Shown here piece after piece: positions 25,441 to 32,737 of a stretch of DNA of 64,000 nucleotides. The position numbers were made by a program, and so were the translations under genes. Origin of the DNA: a bacterium (GTDB taxonomy: Bacteria; Auribacterota; Tritonobacteria; UBA1439); contig JAQUPF010000004.1 of NCBI GenBank assembly GCA_028716845.1, positions 62,001 to 126,000 of the forward strand. The letters are read 5' to 3'. How positions within the stretch are numbered: position 1 is the first letter of the stretch; the number at the start of each line of letters is the position of its first letter. Below the pieces are notes generated by a model. It saw only the letters and a program-made list of their open reading frames with translations. It made no database searches and had not been told where the DNA came from.

Positions 25441-26217
25441 ATGGACCGCGCGCGCCCACACGCCCGCCCGTCGCCGGTCGCCGCCGCGCTCGCGGAGGCG
25501 GGGCGGTGGGGCATCTTCAGCGGCCGCGTCCTGCGCCGCGCCGCGGGGGGGCCGCCGGCGGCGGGCCGGGTGATCGAGGAGGCGTACCGGATCGGCGTCC
25601 AGTCGCTCCTCCTCGTCTGCGCCATCGCCGTCTTCATCGGCGCGAACATCGCCCTCCAGGGCTACCACGCCTTCAGGGAGTTCGGCGGGCAGGACCTCGT
25701 CGGGATTTTCGTCGCCCTCGCCTGCGTTCGGGAGATGGGGCCGATCGTCGCCGGGTCGATGGTCGCCGCGAAGGCCGGCACCGCCATGGCGGCGGCGGTG
25801 GCGACGATGCGCGTCAAGGGGCAGATCGACGCACTCGAGGTGATGGCCGTCGACCCGTACCGCCACCTCGTCCTCCCGCGGCTGGCCGCGGCGGTCCTCG
25901 CCCTGCCGCTCCTCGTCCTGTTCGCCGTCGCCTGCTCGGTCGCGGCGGGCTACGCGGTCGCCGTCCACCAGCTCGGCGTGAGCCCCGCCACCTTCCTCGA
26001 CAACGTCGCCGCCTACACGGGCACGCGCGACGTCCTCTTCGGGATGGCGAAGGGGGCGGTCTTCGGCGTCTTCATCACGCTCCTCGCCTGCTACCAGGGC
26101 TTCGCCTCCGCCTCCGGGCCGGAGGGGGTGGGGAGGGCGACGAACCGCGCCGTGGTGAGCATCTGCGTCGTCTGCATCATCGTCAACTACCTCATGAGCG
26201 AGCTGATGTACGGATGA
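25441..26217 (+). CDS. mlaE: MlaE-type ABC transporter permease (paralogue 2)
   Basis: 258 residues. It repeats the family motifs of its neighbour, including ACVREMGPIVAGSMVAAKAG and AVATMRVKGQIDALEVMAVD and the C-terminal GPEGVGRATNRAVV. The N-terminus (FIGANIALQGYHAFREFGGQ) is the better match to E. coli MlaE. The two proteins share the core signature but diverge elsewhere, which fits functional specialisation more than a recent duplication. It precedes mlaF by 25 bases. It likely sits in the inner membrane and pairs with paralogue 1 around one MlaF dimer; this heteromeric arrangement is inference. Confidence 0.87.
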   Translation: MDRARPHARPSPVAAALAEAGRWGIFSGRVLRRAAGGPPAAGRVIEEAYRIGVQSLLLVCAIAVFIGANIALQGYHAFREFGGQDLVGIFVALACVREMGPIVAGSMVAAKAGTAMAAAVATMRVKGQIDALEVMAVDPYRHLVLPRLAAAVLALPLLVLFAVACSVAAGYAVAVHQLGVSPATFLDNVAAYTGTRDVLFGMAKGAVFGVFITLLACYQGFASASGPEGVGRATNRAVVSICVVCIIVNYLMSELMYG

Positions 26218-26242
26218 GGAACGGGGCCGCGGGCGGATCAGG

Positions 26243-26968
26243 ATGATTGAATACGTCAACGTCTCGAAGTCGTACGGCGAGGTCCACGTCCTCGACGACG
26301 TCTCCTGCTCGATCCCCGCGGGCAGGACCACCGTCTTCATCGGCCCGAGCGGCGTCGGCAAGAGCGTCATGATGAAGATGATCGTCGGCCTCGAGCGGCC
26401 CGACGCCGGCCGCGTCCTCGTCCGGGGCGAGGAGGTCGCCCGCCTCGGCGAGCGCGCGCTCTACCGCCTCCGGCGGCGGATGGGGATGCTCTTCCAGGAC
26501 GGGGCGCTCTTCGACTCCATGACGACGGGCGAGAACGTCGCCTTCCCGATCCGGCGGCACACCCGCCTCCCGGAGCGCGAGATCGCGCGGGTCGTCGCGG
26601 AGAAGCTCGACCTCGTCGGGATGCCCGGCTGCGAGGGGAAGATGCCCTCGGAGCTCTCCGGGGGGATGCGGAAGCGGGTGGGGCTCGCGCGCGCCATCGC
26701 GCTCGACCCGGAGATCGTCCTCTTCGACGAGCCGACGTCCGGCCTCGACCCGCTCACCGCGGACGCCATCGACGAGCTCATCGTCTCGATGCAGCGGCGG
26801 CTCGGCAGCACCTTCGTCGTCATCAGCCACGACATCCCCGGGACGTTCCGGATCGCCGACCGGATCGGCGTGCTCTTCGACACGCGGCTCGTGGCCTACG
26901 GGGAGCGGGAGGAGATCCGCCGCTCGGCTGACCCGCTCCTCGTGGAGTTCTTCTCCAGGACGATATGA
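26243..26968 (+). CDS. mlaF: MlaF-type ABC transporter ATPase
   Basis: 241 residues. Walker A is GPSGVGKS near residue 35; Q-loop GMLFQDGALFDSMT, which is characteristic of MlaF (QDGALFDS); signature LSGGMRKRVGLARAI; Walker B IVLFDEPTSGLDP; H-loop VVISHD. All ATPase residues are present. It energises the adjacent MlaE permeases. The start is ATG 26243 with GGATCAGG before it, the same leader sequence as mlaD at 27453. In most genomes mlaD follows directly; here repeat R3 (484 bases) lies between them. Confidence 0.93.
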   Translation: MIEYVNVSKSYGEVHVLDDVSCSIPAGRTTVFIGPSGVGKSVMMKMIVGLERPDAGRVLVRGEEVARLGERALYRLRRRMGMLFQDGALFDSMTTGENVAFPIRRHTRLPEREIARVVAEKLDLVGMPGCEGKMPSELSGGMRKRVGLARAIALDPEIVLFDEPTSGLDPLTADAIDELIVSMQRRLGSTFVVISHDIPGTFRIADRIGVLFDTRLVAYGEREEIRRSADPLLVEFFSRTI

Positions 26969-27009
26969 AGTCTGATTCGTGCATCGTCCATCGCAAGAAG
27001 CGGCCGAAT

Positions 27010-27440
27010 GGAAGATGAAACAACAGCCGCGGATCTCCACGGATGAGTGACGGATTCTCACGGAGCCTATGACAATGCCGCCGCGGATGGACGCGGATTC
27101 GGGTGGTGAGCCGCGGATGAACGCGGATTCGGGCAGATCAAATTTCGCCACAGAGGGCACAGAGAACGCAGAGGCTATTGCTGCTTTCGACTTTGAACGT
27201 TCAACTTTGAACTGTAGTTGTTCTCTGTGATCTCCGTGGCGGGAAACAGTATCCGTTATCCGCGAAGATCCGCGGGAATCCGCGGTGGATTGGTTCTTTG
27301 CAATGCAACAACAGCCGCGGATCGACACGGATGAGTGACGGTATCTTCACGGATTCTTCCGCTGCAGTATCCGTGATAATCCGTCATGATCAGCGCGCAT
27401 CCGTGGTGGATTGGTTCTTAGTTTCTGAACCGCTGAATGG
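27010..27440. repeat. Interspersed repeat copy R3, inserted within the mla operon
   Basis: This gene-free stretch separates mlaF from mlaD. Left arm 27147-27173, right arm 27221-27240, core as in R2 (CTTTCGACTTTGAACGTTCA). Flanks hold degenerate CCGCGGAT units and two copies of a GGTGGATTGGTTCTT-ended unit (ending near 27299 and 27419). Within the 47-base core the sequence is almost identical to R2. The repeat carries no obvious promoter, so it may interrupt or only lengthen the operon transcript. Confidence 0.88.
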
Positions 27441-27452
27441 GGGGGGATCAGG

Positions 27453-28064
27453 ATGGAACGGAGCTACCGGTACGAGGTGTCGGTCGGTCTCTTCGTCATC
27501 GCCGCGGCGGTCGTCCTCGCCGCGCTCTCGCTCAGGATCTCGCGCGCCCGGGTGCGGGACGGCGTCGAGGCGGACTTCCTCTTCTCGCACGCCTGCGGCC
27601 TCGTCAAGGACTCGCCGGTCTCCGTGGCGGGCGTGGAGGTGGGCTTCGTGAAGGCCATCCGCCTCGACGCGGGGAGGGCCCGCGTCACGGCGCGCGTCCG
27701 GTCGGACGCGGCCCTCGGCCGCGACATCCGCGCGACCATCCGCCAGAAGAGCCTGCTGGGGGAGCCGTACCTCGAGATCGTCCCCGGGGACCCCGGCTCG
27801 CCGCCGCTCCGCGACGGGGACCTCGTCACGGCCACCGTCACCCCCGTCCAGGTCGACCAGGCCTTCTCCTGGCTCGGCCGGCTGCTCGAGGGGATCGAGC
27901 CTGAGGAGGCGGCGCGGCTCGTCCGCGCCCTCGCGGAGGACCCGGCGGCGGTGCGCCGGATCGTCGCCCGCGCCGACGACCTCCTCGGGCGGCTCGCGGC
28001 GCTCGACGCCGCCGAGATCCGCGATTTCATCCGGGACCTCAGGATCCGGGCGAGGCTCTTCTGA
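27453..28064 (+). CDS. mlaD: MlaD-type MCE-domain protein
   Basis: 203 residues. One N-terminal transmembrane anchor (YEVSVGLFVIAAAVVLAALS) is followed by an MCE domain: GLVKDSPVSVAGVEVGFVKA is the conserved G..xgspV.i.Gv.VG.V motif, and IRQKSLLGEPYLEIVPGDPG with DGDLVTA completes the barrel. The C-terminal 50 residues are helical, as in proteins that form hexameric rings. It would be the periplasm-facing lipid-binding subunit of the MlaE/F transporter upstream. No mlaC or mlaB is present. The next gene starts one base after its stop. Confidence 0.9.
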   Translation: MERSYRYEVSVGLFVIAAAVVLAALSLRISRARVRDGVEADFLFSHACGLVKDSPVSVAGVEVGFVKAIRLDAGRARVTARVRSDAALGRDIRATIRQKSLLGEPYLEIVPGDPGSPPLRDGDLVTATVTPVQVDQAFSWLGRLLEGIEPEEAARLVRALAEDPAAVRRIVARADDLLGRLAALDAAEIRDFIRDLRIRARLF

Positions 28065-28065
28065 G

Positions 28066-29232
28066 ATGCCGCGCATCGCCTTCTACATCTCCTGCCACGG
28101 CCTCGGCCACGCGATGCGGATGAAGGAGGTCATGGCGCGCCTCCTCGATGAGGAGCCGCGCGCCGCGCTCTTCGCCGTGGGGACCTTCCCGCCCTGGGTG
28201 TTCCGCGAGCCCCCCCGCGTGCCGGTCGCCGTCCGCGCCCTCCGGTGCGACGTCGGCTGCGTCCAGGCCGACAGCCTCCGCCTCGACGTGGCGCGCACGA
28301 TCCGCGAGAACGAGTCGTTCCACGCGGGGATCGACGGCCTCGTCCGCCGGGAGGCGGCGTTCCTCCGGGAGGAGGGGATCGACCTGGTCGTCGGCGACAT
28401 CCCGCCGCTGGCCTTCCTCGCCGCCGAGGCGGCCGGCCTGGAGGGGATCGCGGTGGGAAACTTCTCCTGGGACTGGATCTACGGCGAGTACGCGGAGGCG
28501 GAGCCGCGCTTCGAGCCCGTCGTGCGGGCCGTCCGGGAGGCGTACGGCCTCGCGGACCTCCTCCTCCGCCTCCCCTTCCACGGCGGGATGGATGCCTTCC
28601 GGAACGTCCGCGACATCCCGCTCATCGCCCGCGCCGCCTCCGCCCCGCGGGAGGAGGTGCGCGGTCGGCTCGGCGTCTCCCCGGGGGAAACCCGGAAGGT
28701 GGTCTTCGTCTCGATGGGGGGCCACGCGAACGACGGCATCGTGGAGGATTCGGACGCGTCGGATTTCGGGGACTACCTCTTCGTCTCGTACTTCCCCGTC
28801 AGCCGCAGGATGCGACACCTCGTCATCCCGGCCGACCGCTCGGGGATCCCGCACCCGGACATCGTCCGGGCGAGCGACTGCGTGGTGAGCAAACCGGGCT
28901 ACTGCACGACGGCCGAGTGCATCGCCAACCGCACGCCGATGGCGTACACCTCGCGCGACCGTTTCCGGGAGTACCCGGTCATGGAGGAGGCCGTGCGGCG
29001 CTCATGCCCCTCGGTCCTCATCCCGCGCGATGATTTCCACGCGGGCCGCTGGCGGCCGCACCTCGACGCCCTCTTCGATCGGCTGCCCGGCTTCGCCTGG
29101 CCCGCGATCGACACCGGCGGCGCCGCGGCGGCCGCCCGGGCCATCCTCGCGCGCGCCCGGACCCGGCGGCCCCTCAGCGGCGGCCGCGGGTGTTCTCCCA
29201 GACCCGGTCCACCTGCGAGCCCATCCGGTTGA
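28066..29232 (+). CDS. Glycosyltransferase-like protein (L-arabinokinase N-terminal/MJ1255-like)
   Basis: 388 residues. The N-terminus (IAFYISCHGLGHAMRMKEVM) matches the GHGxGHaxR opening of the GT-B-like family that includes the N-terminal domain of plant L-arabinokinase. GIDLVVGDIPPLAFLAAEAA and GNFSWDWIY are further family signatures, as are VVFVSMGG and ASDCVVSKPGYCTTAECIAN near the C-terminus. The kinase domain of L-arabinokinase is absent. It is co-transcribed with mlaD. Its biochemical role is unproven; a nucleotide-sugar-using enzyme acting on lipid or sugar is likely. The tail is basic and Pro-rich, and its last 59 bases overlap the convergent small gene. Confidence 0.75.
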   Translation: MPRIAFYISCHGLGHAMRMKEVMARLLDEEPRAALFAVGTFPPWVFREPPRVPVAVRALRCDVGCVQADSLRLDVARTIRENESFHAGIDGLVRREAAFLREEGIDLVVGDIPPLAFLAAEAAGLEGIAVGNFSWDWIYGEYAEAEPRFEPVVRAVREAYGLADLLLRLPFHGGMDAFRNVRDIPLIARAASAPREEVRGRLGVSPGETRKVVFVSMGGHANDGIVEDSDASDFGDYLFVSYFPVSRRMRHLVIPADRSGIPHPDIVRASDCVVSKPGYCTTAECIANRTPMAYTSRDRFREYPVMEEAVRRSCPSVLIPRDDFHAGRWRPHLDALFDRLPGFAWPAIDTGGAAAAARAILARARTRRPLSGGRGCSPRPGPPASPSG

Positions 29233-29431
29233 GCTGCGCCGAGATCGACCGCTGGTTGGCGAGGATCTGGTCGAGCTTCGTCATGATCGCCCGCGTGTCA
29301 GACGCGGTGATCGCGGGGGGGGGCGGCGGGGCCTGGAACTGCGCGGCGCCGTGCCGGGCGAAGATCGCCGCGGCGGCGACCGCCGCGATGCCGCTCCCGA
29401 GGATGACCGCCCAACGATATCTGCCGTTCAT
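29174..29431 (-). CDS. Small single-pass membrane protein
   Basis: 85 residues from the ATG at 29431, preceded by GGAAGGAGG at ideal spacing. One membrane segment (WAVILGSGIAAVAAAAIFAR), then a Pro-rich linker (FQAPPPPP) and a helical end (TKLDQILANQRSISAQLNRM) with heptad-like spacing, likely a coiled coil outside the membrane. Family not recognised. An extended -10 (TGCTACTAT) lies at 29489-29497 upstream. It overlaps the 3' end of the convergent GT-like gene by 59 bases, which supports a real but separately controlled gene. Function unknown. Confidence 0.65.
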   Translation of the reverse strand: MNGRYRWAVILGSGIAAVAAAAIFARHGAAQFQAPPPPPAITASDTRAIMTKLDQILANQRSISAQLNRMGSQVDRVWENTRGRR

Positions 29432-29488
29432 CCGAAACCTCCTTCCCGGGGGCCGCGCCGGACCGCATCGGGGAGGCCTCCCGCATCC

Positions 29489-29497
29489 ATAGTAGCA
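29489..29497 (-). promoter_or_regulatory. Extended -10 element for the small membrane protein
   Basis: Minus-strand TGCTACTAT; no good -35. The predicted start is near 29482, about 50 bases upstream of the ATG at 29431. Confidence 0.35.
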
Positions 29498-29549
29498 CAC
29501 TCCCCCTTCATTGTGTTCGCCGTCCGCGTCCCGCATGTCTCATCCCGCC

Positions 29550-29940
29550 GGATCCGCGGCGGAAACAATGAACTCCTCACCGCGGATCTCCACGGATTGC
29601 TTACGGATATGCACGGATCCGGCTGCAGAAGAAAGAAATGGAGTGTGTGCCGCAGATTGACGCAGCCCCACAACGTTCCTGCCGCGGATGAACGCGGATC
29701 CACGCGGATCGAATAATTGAAGGCAGACAGGATTGGATCGTATGGTGCCACAGAGGGCCCAGAGAATGCAGTGGATATTGCCGCTTTCGACTTTGCATGC
29801 TCAACTTTGAACTGTGGTTGTTCTCTGTGGTCTCCGTGGCAAAAGGCATACTCTGCTGCGGCTCGTGCGATGTACGAAGGACAAACGACGAACTGCCATG
29901 GAATCCGTGGAAATCCGCGGTCGATTGTTTCTCATGACGG
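29550..29940. repeat. Interspersed repeat copy R4 (long form, both arms)
   Basis: Almost the same 145 bases as in R2 open this copy (29555-29700). The left arm (29747-29773) has several substitutions (CAGAGGGCCCAGAGAATGCA), the right arm is 29821-29840 (ends CTCCGTGGC), and the GTACGAAGGACAAACGACGA stretch follows. The core differs from R2/R3 at a few places (TTTGCATGCTCAAC). The CCGCGGTCGATTGTTTCTCA end abuts the rnc promoter. No gene is seen. Confidence 0.87.
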
Positions 29941-29977
29941 CGGCGGAAAAATTCGTGCAGCGCGGGGGGGCCTGCGC

Positions 29978-29983
29978 TATAAT
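29978..29983 (+). promoter_or_regulatory. -10 element upstream of rnc
   Basis: A perfect TATAAT 22 bases before the rnc ATG, preceded by GCGC. No clear -35 hexamer is present; a G7 tract (29964-29970) lies in the would-be spacer. It lies directly after repeat R4. The implied leader is short, about 16 bases, and contains the ribosome site GGGGAGG. Confidence 0.45.
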
Positions 29984-30005
29984 GGCGCGTTCGGGGAGGC
30001 ACGGC

Positions 30006-30722
30006 ATGCCGGATGAACATGACTTCGAACGCCTCGAGAAGGCGATCCGCTACTGCTTCGGCGAAAGGGAGATCCTCGTCCAGGCGCTCTCGCACTCGTC
30101 CTACGTCCACGAGCATCCCTCGAAGGGGCTGCACGACAACGAGCGGCTCGAGTTCCTCGGCGACTCCGTCCTCGGCATCGTCATCACCCGCTACCTGTTC
30201 GACCGCTACCCCCGCTGCGCCGAGGGGGAGCTCACGCTCATGCGGTCGGTCCTCGTCAGCGAGCCGGCGCTCGCGACGGTCGCGGCCCGCATCAATCTCG
30301 GCGACTGCCTCTACCTCGGCAAGGGGGAGGCGTCGACCGGCGGGAGGAAGCGGAAGTCGAACCTCGCGAACGCCCTCGAGGCCCTCATCGCGGCGGTCTA
30401 CCTCGACGGCGGCATGGAGGTGGCGGGCCGGACGGTCCGGGGCCTCTTCCGCGACGCCCTGAAGAAGATCGAGGCCGAGCGGCACAGCCTCAACTACAAG
30501 AACCTCCTCCAGCACCACTGCCAGGAGGGGAAGCGGGGGATGCCGCGGTACGTCCTCGTCAGCAGCAAGGGGCCGCAGCACGCGAAGGTCTTCAGCGTCG
30601 ATGTCCGCATCGGGGGGGAGACGGCCGGCGCGGGGACCGGCCGGAACAAGAAGCAGGCGGAGCAGGAGGCGGCGCGGGACGCCCTCGAGGCGCTCGGCGT
30701 CATCGACCGGAGGGATGCGTAG
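30006..30722 (+). CDS. rnc: Ribonuclease III
   Basis: 238 residues from the ATG at 30006, with GGGGAGG upstream. The endonuclease domain (about 1-150) has the signature HDNERLEFLGDSVLGIV with the metal-binding Glu and Asp; the second acidic cluster is NALEALIAAVYLDGG. The double-stranded RNA-binding domain (about 160-230) has NYKNLLQHHCQEGKRGMPRY and GTGRNKKQAEQEAARDALEA. Both domains are full length and the active-site residues are intact. It processes rRNA precursors and cleaves dsRNA in the cytoplasm. It is followed by a small membrane-protein gene 54 bases on, then ilvD. Confidence 0.95.
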   Translation: MPDEHDFERLEKAIRYCFGEREILVQALSHSSYVHEHPSKGLHDNERLEFLGDSVLGIVITRYLFDRYPRCAEGELTLMRSVLVSEPALATVAARINLGDCLYLGKGEASTGGRKRKSNLANALEALIAAVYLDGGMEVAGRTVRGLFRDALKKIEAERHSLNYKNLLQHHCQEGKRGMPRYVLVSSKGPQHAKVFSVDVRIGGETAGAGTGRNKKQAEQEAARDALEALGVIDRRDA

Positions 30723-30776
30723 GCCGCCGCGAGCACGCCCCGCGCGCCCGCGGCACCGGAACAGGGGATCGAACGG

Positions 30777-30983
30777 ATGGTCGCCTTCGCCCTTCTCTTC
30801 TTCCTGCTGCTCATCTCGATCATGACCGCCGTCGCCATCATGACGGCGCTCAAGGCGGTGGATTTCATGGACGAGACGCGCGCCTTCCACGAGGAGATGG
30901 CGGGCCTCGAGGCGAAACTGGACGAGATCATCCGCCTGCTCGCGGAGCCCCGCGGCGGCGCGGGGCCGGGAAGGGACGACTGA
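30777..30983 (+). CDS. Small single-pass membrane protein
   Basis: 68 residues. A long N-terminal hydrophobic helix ([20 protein letters not shown]) is followed by an acidic amphipathic helix ([20 protein letters not shown]) with coiled-coil-like spacing and a short Gly/Arg tail. AGGGGA precedes the ATG by seven bases. The family is not recognised. The stop lies one base before the ilvD start, so the two are almost certainly translated together. It may scaffold something at the inner membrane; no function can be stated. Confidence 0.65.
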   Translation: MVAFALLFFLLLISIMTAVAIMTALKAVDFMDETRAFHEEMAGLEAKLDEIIRLLAEPRGGAGPGRDD

Positions 30984-30984
30984 C

Positions 30985-32646
30985 ATGCGGCCGCTGAAAC
31001 ACCGGGCAACGACGGAGGGGGTCGAGCGGATGCCCCACCGGGCGCTCCTGTTCGGCACGGGCCTCTCCCGCGGGGACCTGGAGAAGCCGTTCATCGGCGT
31101 CGCCACCTCCTGGAACGATCTCATCCCCGGCCACACGAACATGCGTTCCCTCGAGCGCTTCATCGAGCGGGGCGTCCTCGCCGCGGGCGGCACGCCGTTC
31201 CTCTTCGGCATCCCGGGCGTCTGCGACGGCATCGCCATGGGACACGAGGGGATGCGCTACTCCCTGCCGCTCCGGGAGCTCATCGCCGACTCGATCGAGT
31301 CGGTCTGCCGCGCGCACGCCCTCGACGGCCTCGTGCTCCTGACGAACTGCGACAAGATCACGCCGGGGATGCTCATGGCCCTCCTGCGCCTCGACCTCCC
31401 GGGGATCGCCGTCACCGCCGGCCCGATGCTCGCCGGCGACTGGCGGGGCAGGAAGCTGTCGCTCGTCCGCGACACCTTCGAGGCGATCGGCCGCTTCAAG
31501 GCGGGCGCGATCGACGAGCGGGAGGTCGCCGAGCTCGAGCTGCGGGCGTGCCCGGGGCCGGGCTCCTGCCAGGGGATGTACACGGCCAACACCATGGCGT
31601 GCCTGACGGAGGCGATGGGCCTCTCGCTCCCCTTCTGCGCGACCGCCCCCGCCGTCTCGGCGGAGAAGCTCCGGGTCGCCCAGGCGAGCGGGGCGCGGGC
31701 CGTCGCGCTCGTCCGCGACGGCGTCACGGCGCGCCGCGTCGCGACCGCCGCCGCCTTCAGGAACGCGATCCGCGCGGACATGGCGCTCGGCGGCTCGACG
31801 AACACCGTCCTCCACCTCCCCGCCATCGCGCGCGAGGCGGGCGTCCCGCTGCCGCTCGGGGAGTTCGACCGGCTCTCGTCGGAGACGCCGCACCTCGTCA
31901 ACATGCGGCCGGGCGGCGACTGGTGCATGGAGGACCTCCACCGGGCCGGGGGGATCCCCGCCCTGCTGTCGGTCATGCGCGGGATGATCGAGGACAATCC
32001 GACCGCGGGCGGGCAGGGCATCCTCGAGATCGCCGCCGCGGGGGAGGTCTTCGACGGGACGGTCATCCGGACGCCCGCGGAGGCGCACAGCCCCGAGGGG
32101 GGGATCGCGATCCTCTCGGGGAACCTCGCCCCGGACGGGGCGGTGATCAAGCGGAGCGCGGTCAAGGCCGAGCTCCGGCGGTTCAGCGGGCGCGCCGCCG
32201 TCTTCGACGGCGAGGAGGAGGCGATGGCGGCCGTCATGGGCGGGCGCGTCGGCCCGGGGACGGTGGTCGTCGTCCGCTACGAGGGGCCCCGCGGCGGGCC
32301 GGGGATGCGCGAGATGCTGTCGCTCACGGCGGCGATCGTGGGGCTCGGCCTCGCCGATCGCGTCGCCCTCGTCACGGACGGCCGCTTCTCCGGCGGGACG
32401 AAGGGCCCCTGCGTCGGCCACGTCTCCCCGGAGGCGATGGCGGGGGGGCCGATCGCCGCCGTGCGCGACGGCGACGGGATCCTGATCGACATCCCGGGCC
32501 GGTCGCTCACGGTCGCCCTCCCGCCGGAGGAGATCGCCGCGCGCCTCGCGGCGTGGCGGGCGCCTGAGCCGAAGGTGAAGGCCGGCTACCTCGCCCGCTA
32601 CGCGCGCGCCGTCTCGTCGGCGGCGGAGGGAGCGGTCTGTATCTAA
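30985..32646 (+). CDS. ilvD: Dihydroxy-acid dehydratase
   Basis: 553 residues, usual length. It dehydrates dihydroxy acids to 2-keto acids in valine, leucine and isoleucine synthesis, in the cytoplasm. Three Fe-S ligand Cys are in place: Cys80 (GVCDGIAMG), Cys122 ([12 protein letters not shown]) and Cys195 ([16 protein letters not shown]). The C-terminal part has GKPD-like [22 protein letters not shown], the conserved substrate-binding motif. Start ATG 30985, one base after the small gene. It leads the ilvD-ilvB-ilvN-ilvC-leuA block. The next gene is 91 bases away and the gap holds an inverted repeat. Confidence 0.96.
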   Translation: MRPLKHRATTEGVERMPHRALLFGTGLSRGDLEKPFIGVATSWNDLIPGHTNMRSLERFIERGVLAAGGTPFLFGIPGVCDGIAMGHEGMRYSLPLRELIADSIESVCRAHALDGLVLLTNCDKITPGMLMALLRLDLPGIAVTAGPMLAGDWRGRKLSLVRDTFEAIGRFKAGAIDEREVAELELRACPGPGSCQGMYTANTMACLTEAMGLSLPFCATAPAVSAEKLRVAQASGARAVALVRDGVTARRVATAAAFRNAIRADMALGGSTNTVLHLPAIAREAGVPLPLGEFDRLSSETPHLVNMRPGGDWCMEDLHRAGGIPALLSVMRGMIEDNPTAGGQGILEIAAAGEVFDGTVIRTPAEAHSPEGGIAILSGNLAPDGAVIKRSAVKAELRRFSGRAAVFDGEEEAMAAVMGGRVGPGTVVVVRYEGPRGGPGMREMLSLTAAIVGLGLADRVALVTDGRFSGGTKGPCVGHVSPEAMAGGPIAAVRDGDGILIDIPGRSLTVALPPEEIAARLAAWRAPEPKVKAGYLARYARAVSSAAEGAVCI

Positions 32647-32657
32647 TTCGTCCATCG

Positions 32658-32699
32658 ATCGTATTTCGCGGATTGAAGACGGGCCGCGCGAAATACGAT
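32658..32699. repeat. Perfect 13-bp inverted repeat between ilvD and ilvB
   Basis: Arms ATCGTATTTCGCG (32658-32670) and CGCGAAATACGAT (32687-32699) enclose 16 bases. The following TACGAAGTACGAAG resembles the tail of repeats R2 and R4. There is no U tract on the plus strand. It may be a short remnant of the interspersed repeats, or an mRNA hairpin within the operon. Confidence 0.55.
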
Positions 32700-32737
32700 G
32701 TACGAAGTACGAAGCAGGCACCACGGGGGCAGGGCGC

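Noticed and set aside
27298-27651. Frame starting in repeat R3 and running into mlaD out of frame
   Set aside because: It is out of frame with mlaD and its first part is repeat-derived.
29601-31238. Long minus-strand frame across R4 and rnc
   Set aside because: It crosses rnc antisense and the repeat; no family matches.
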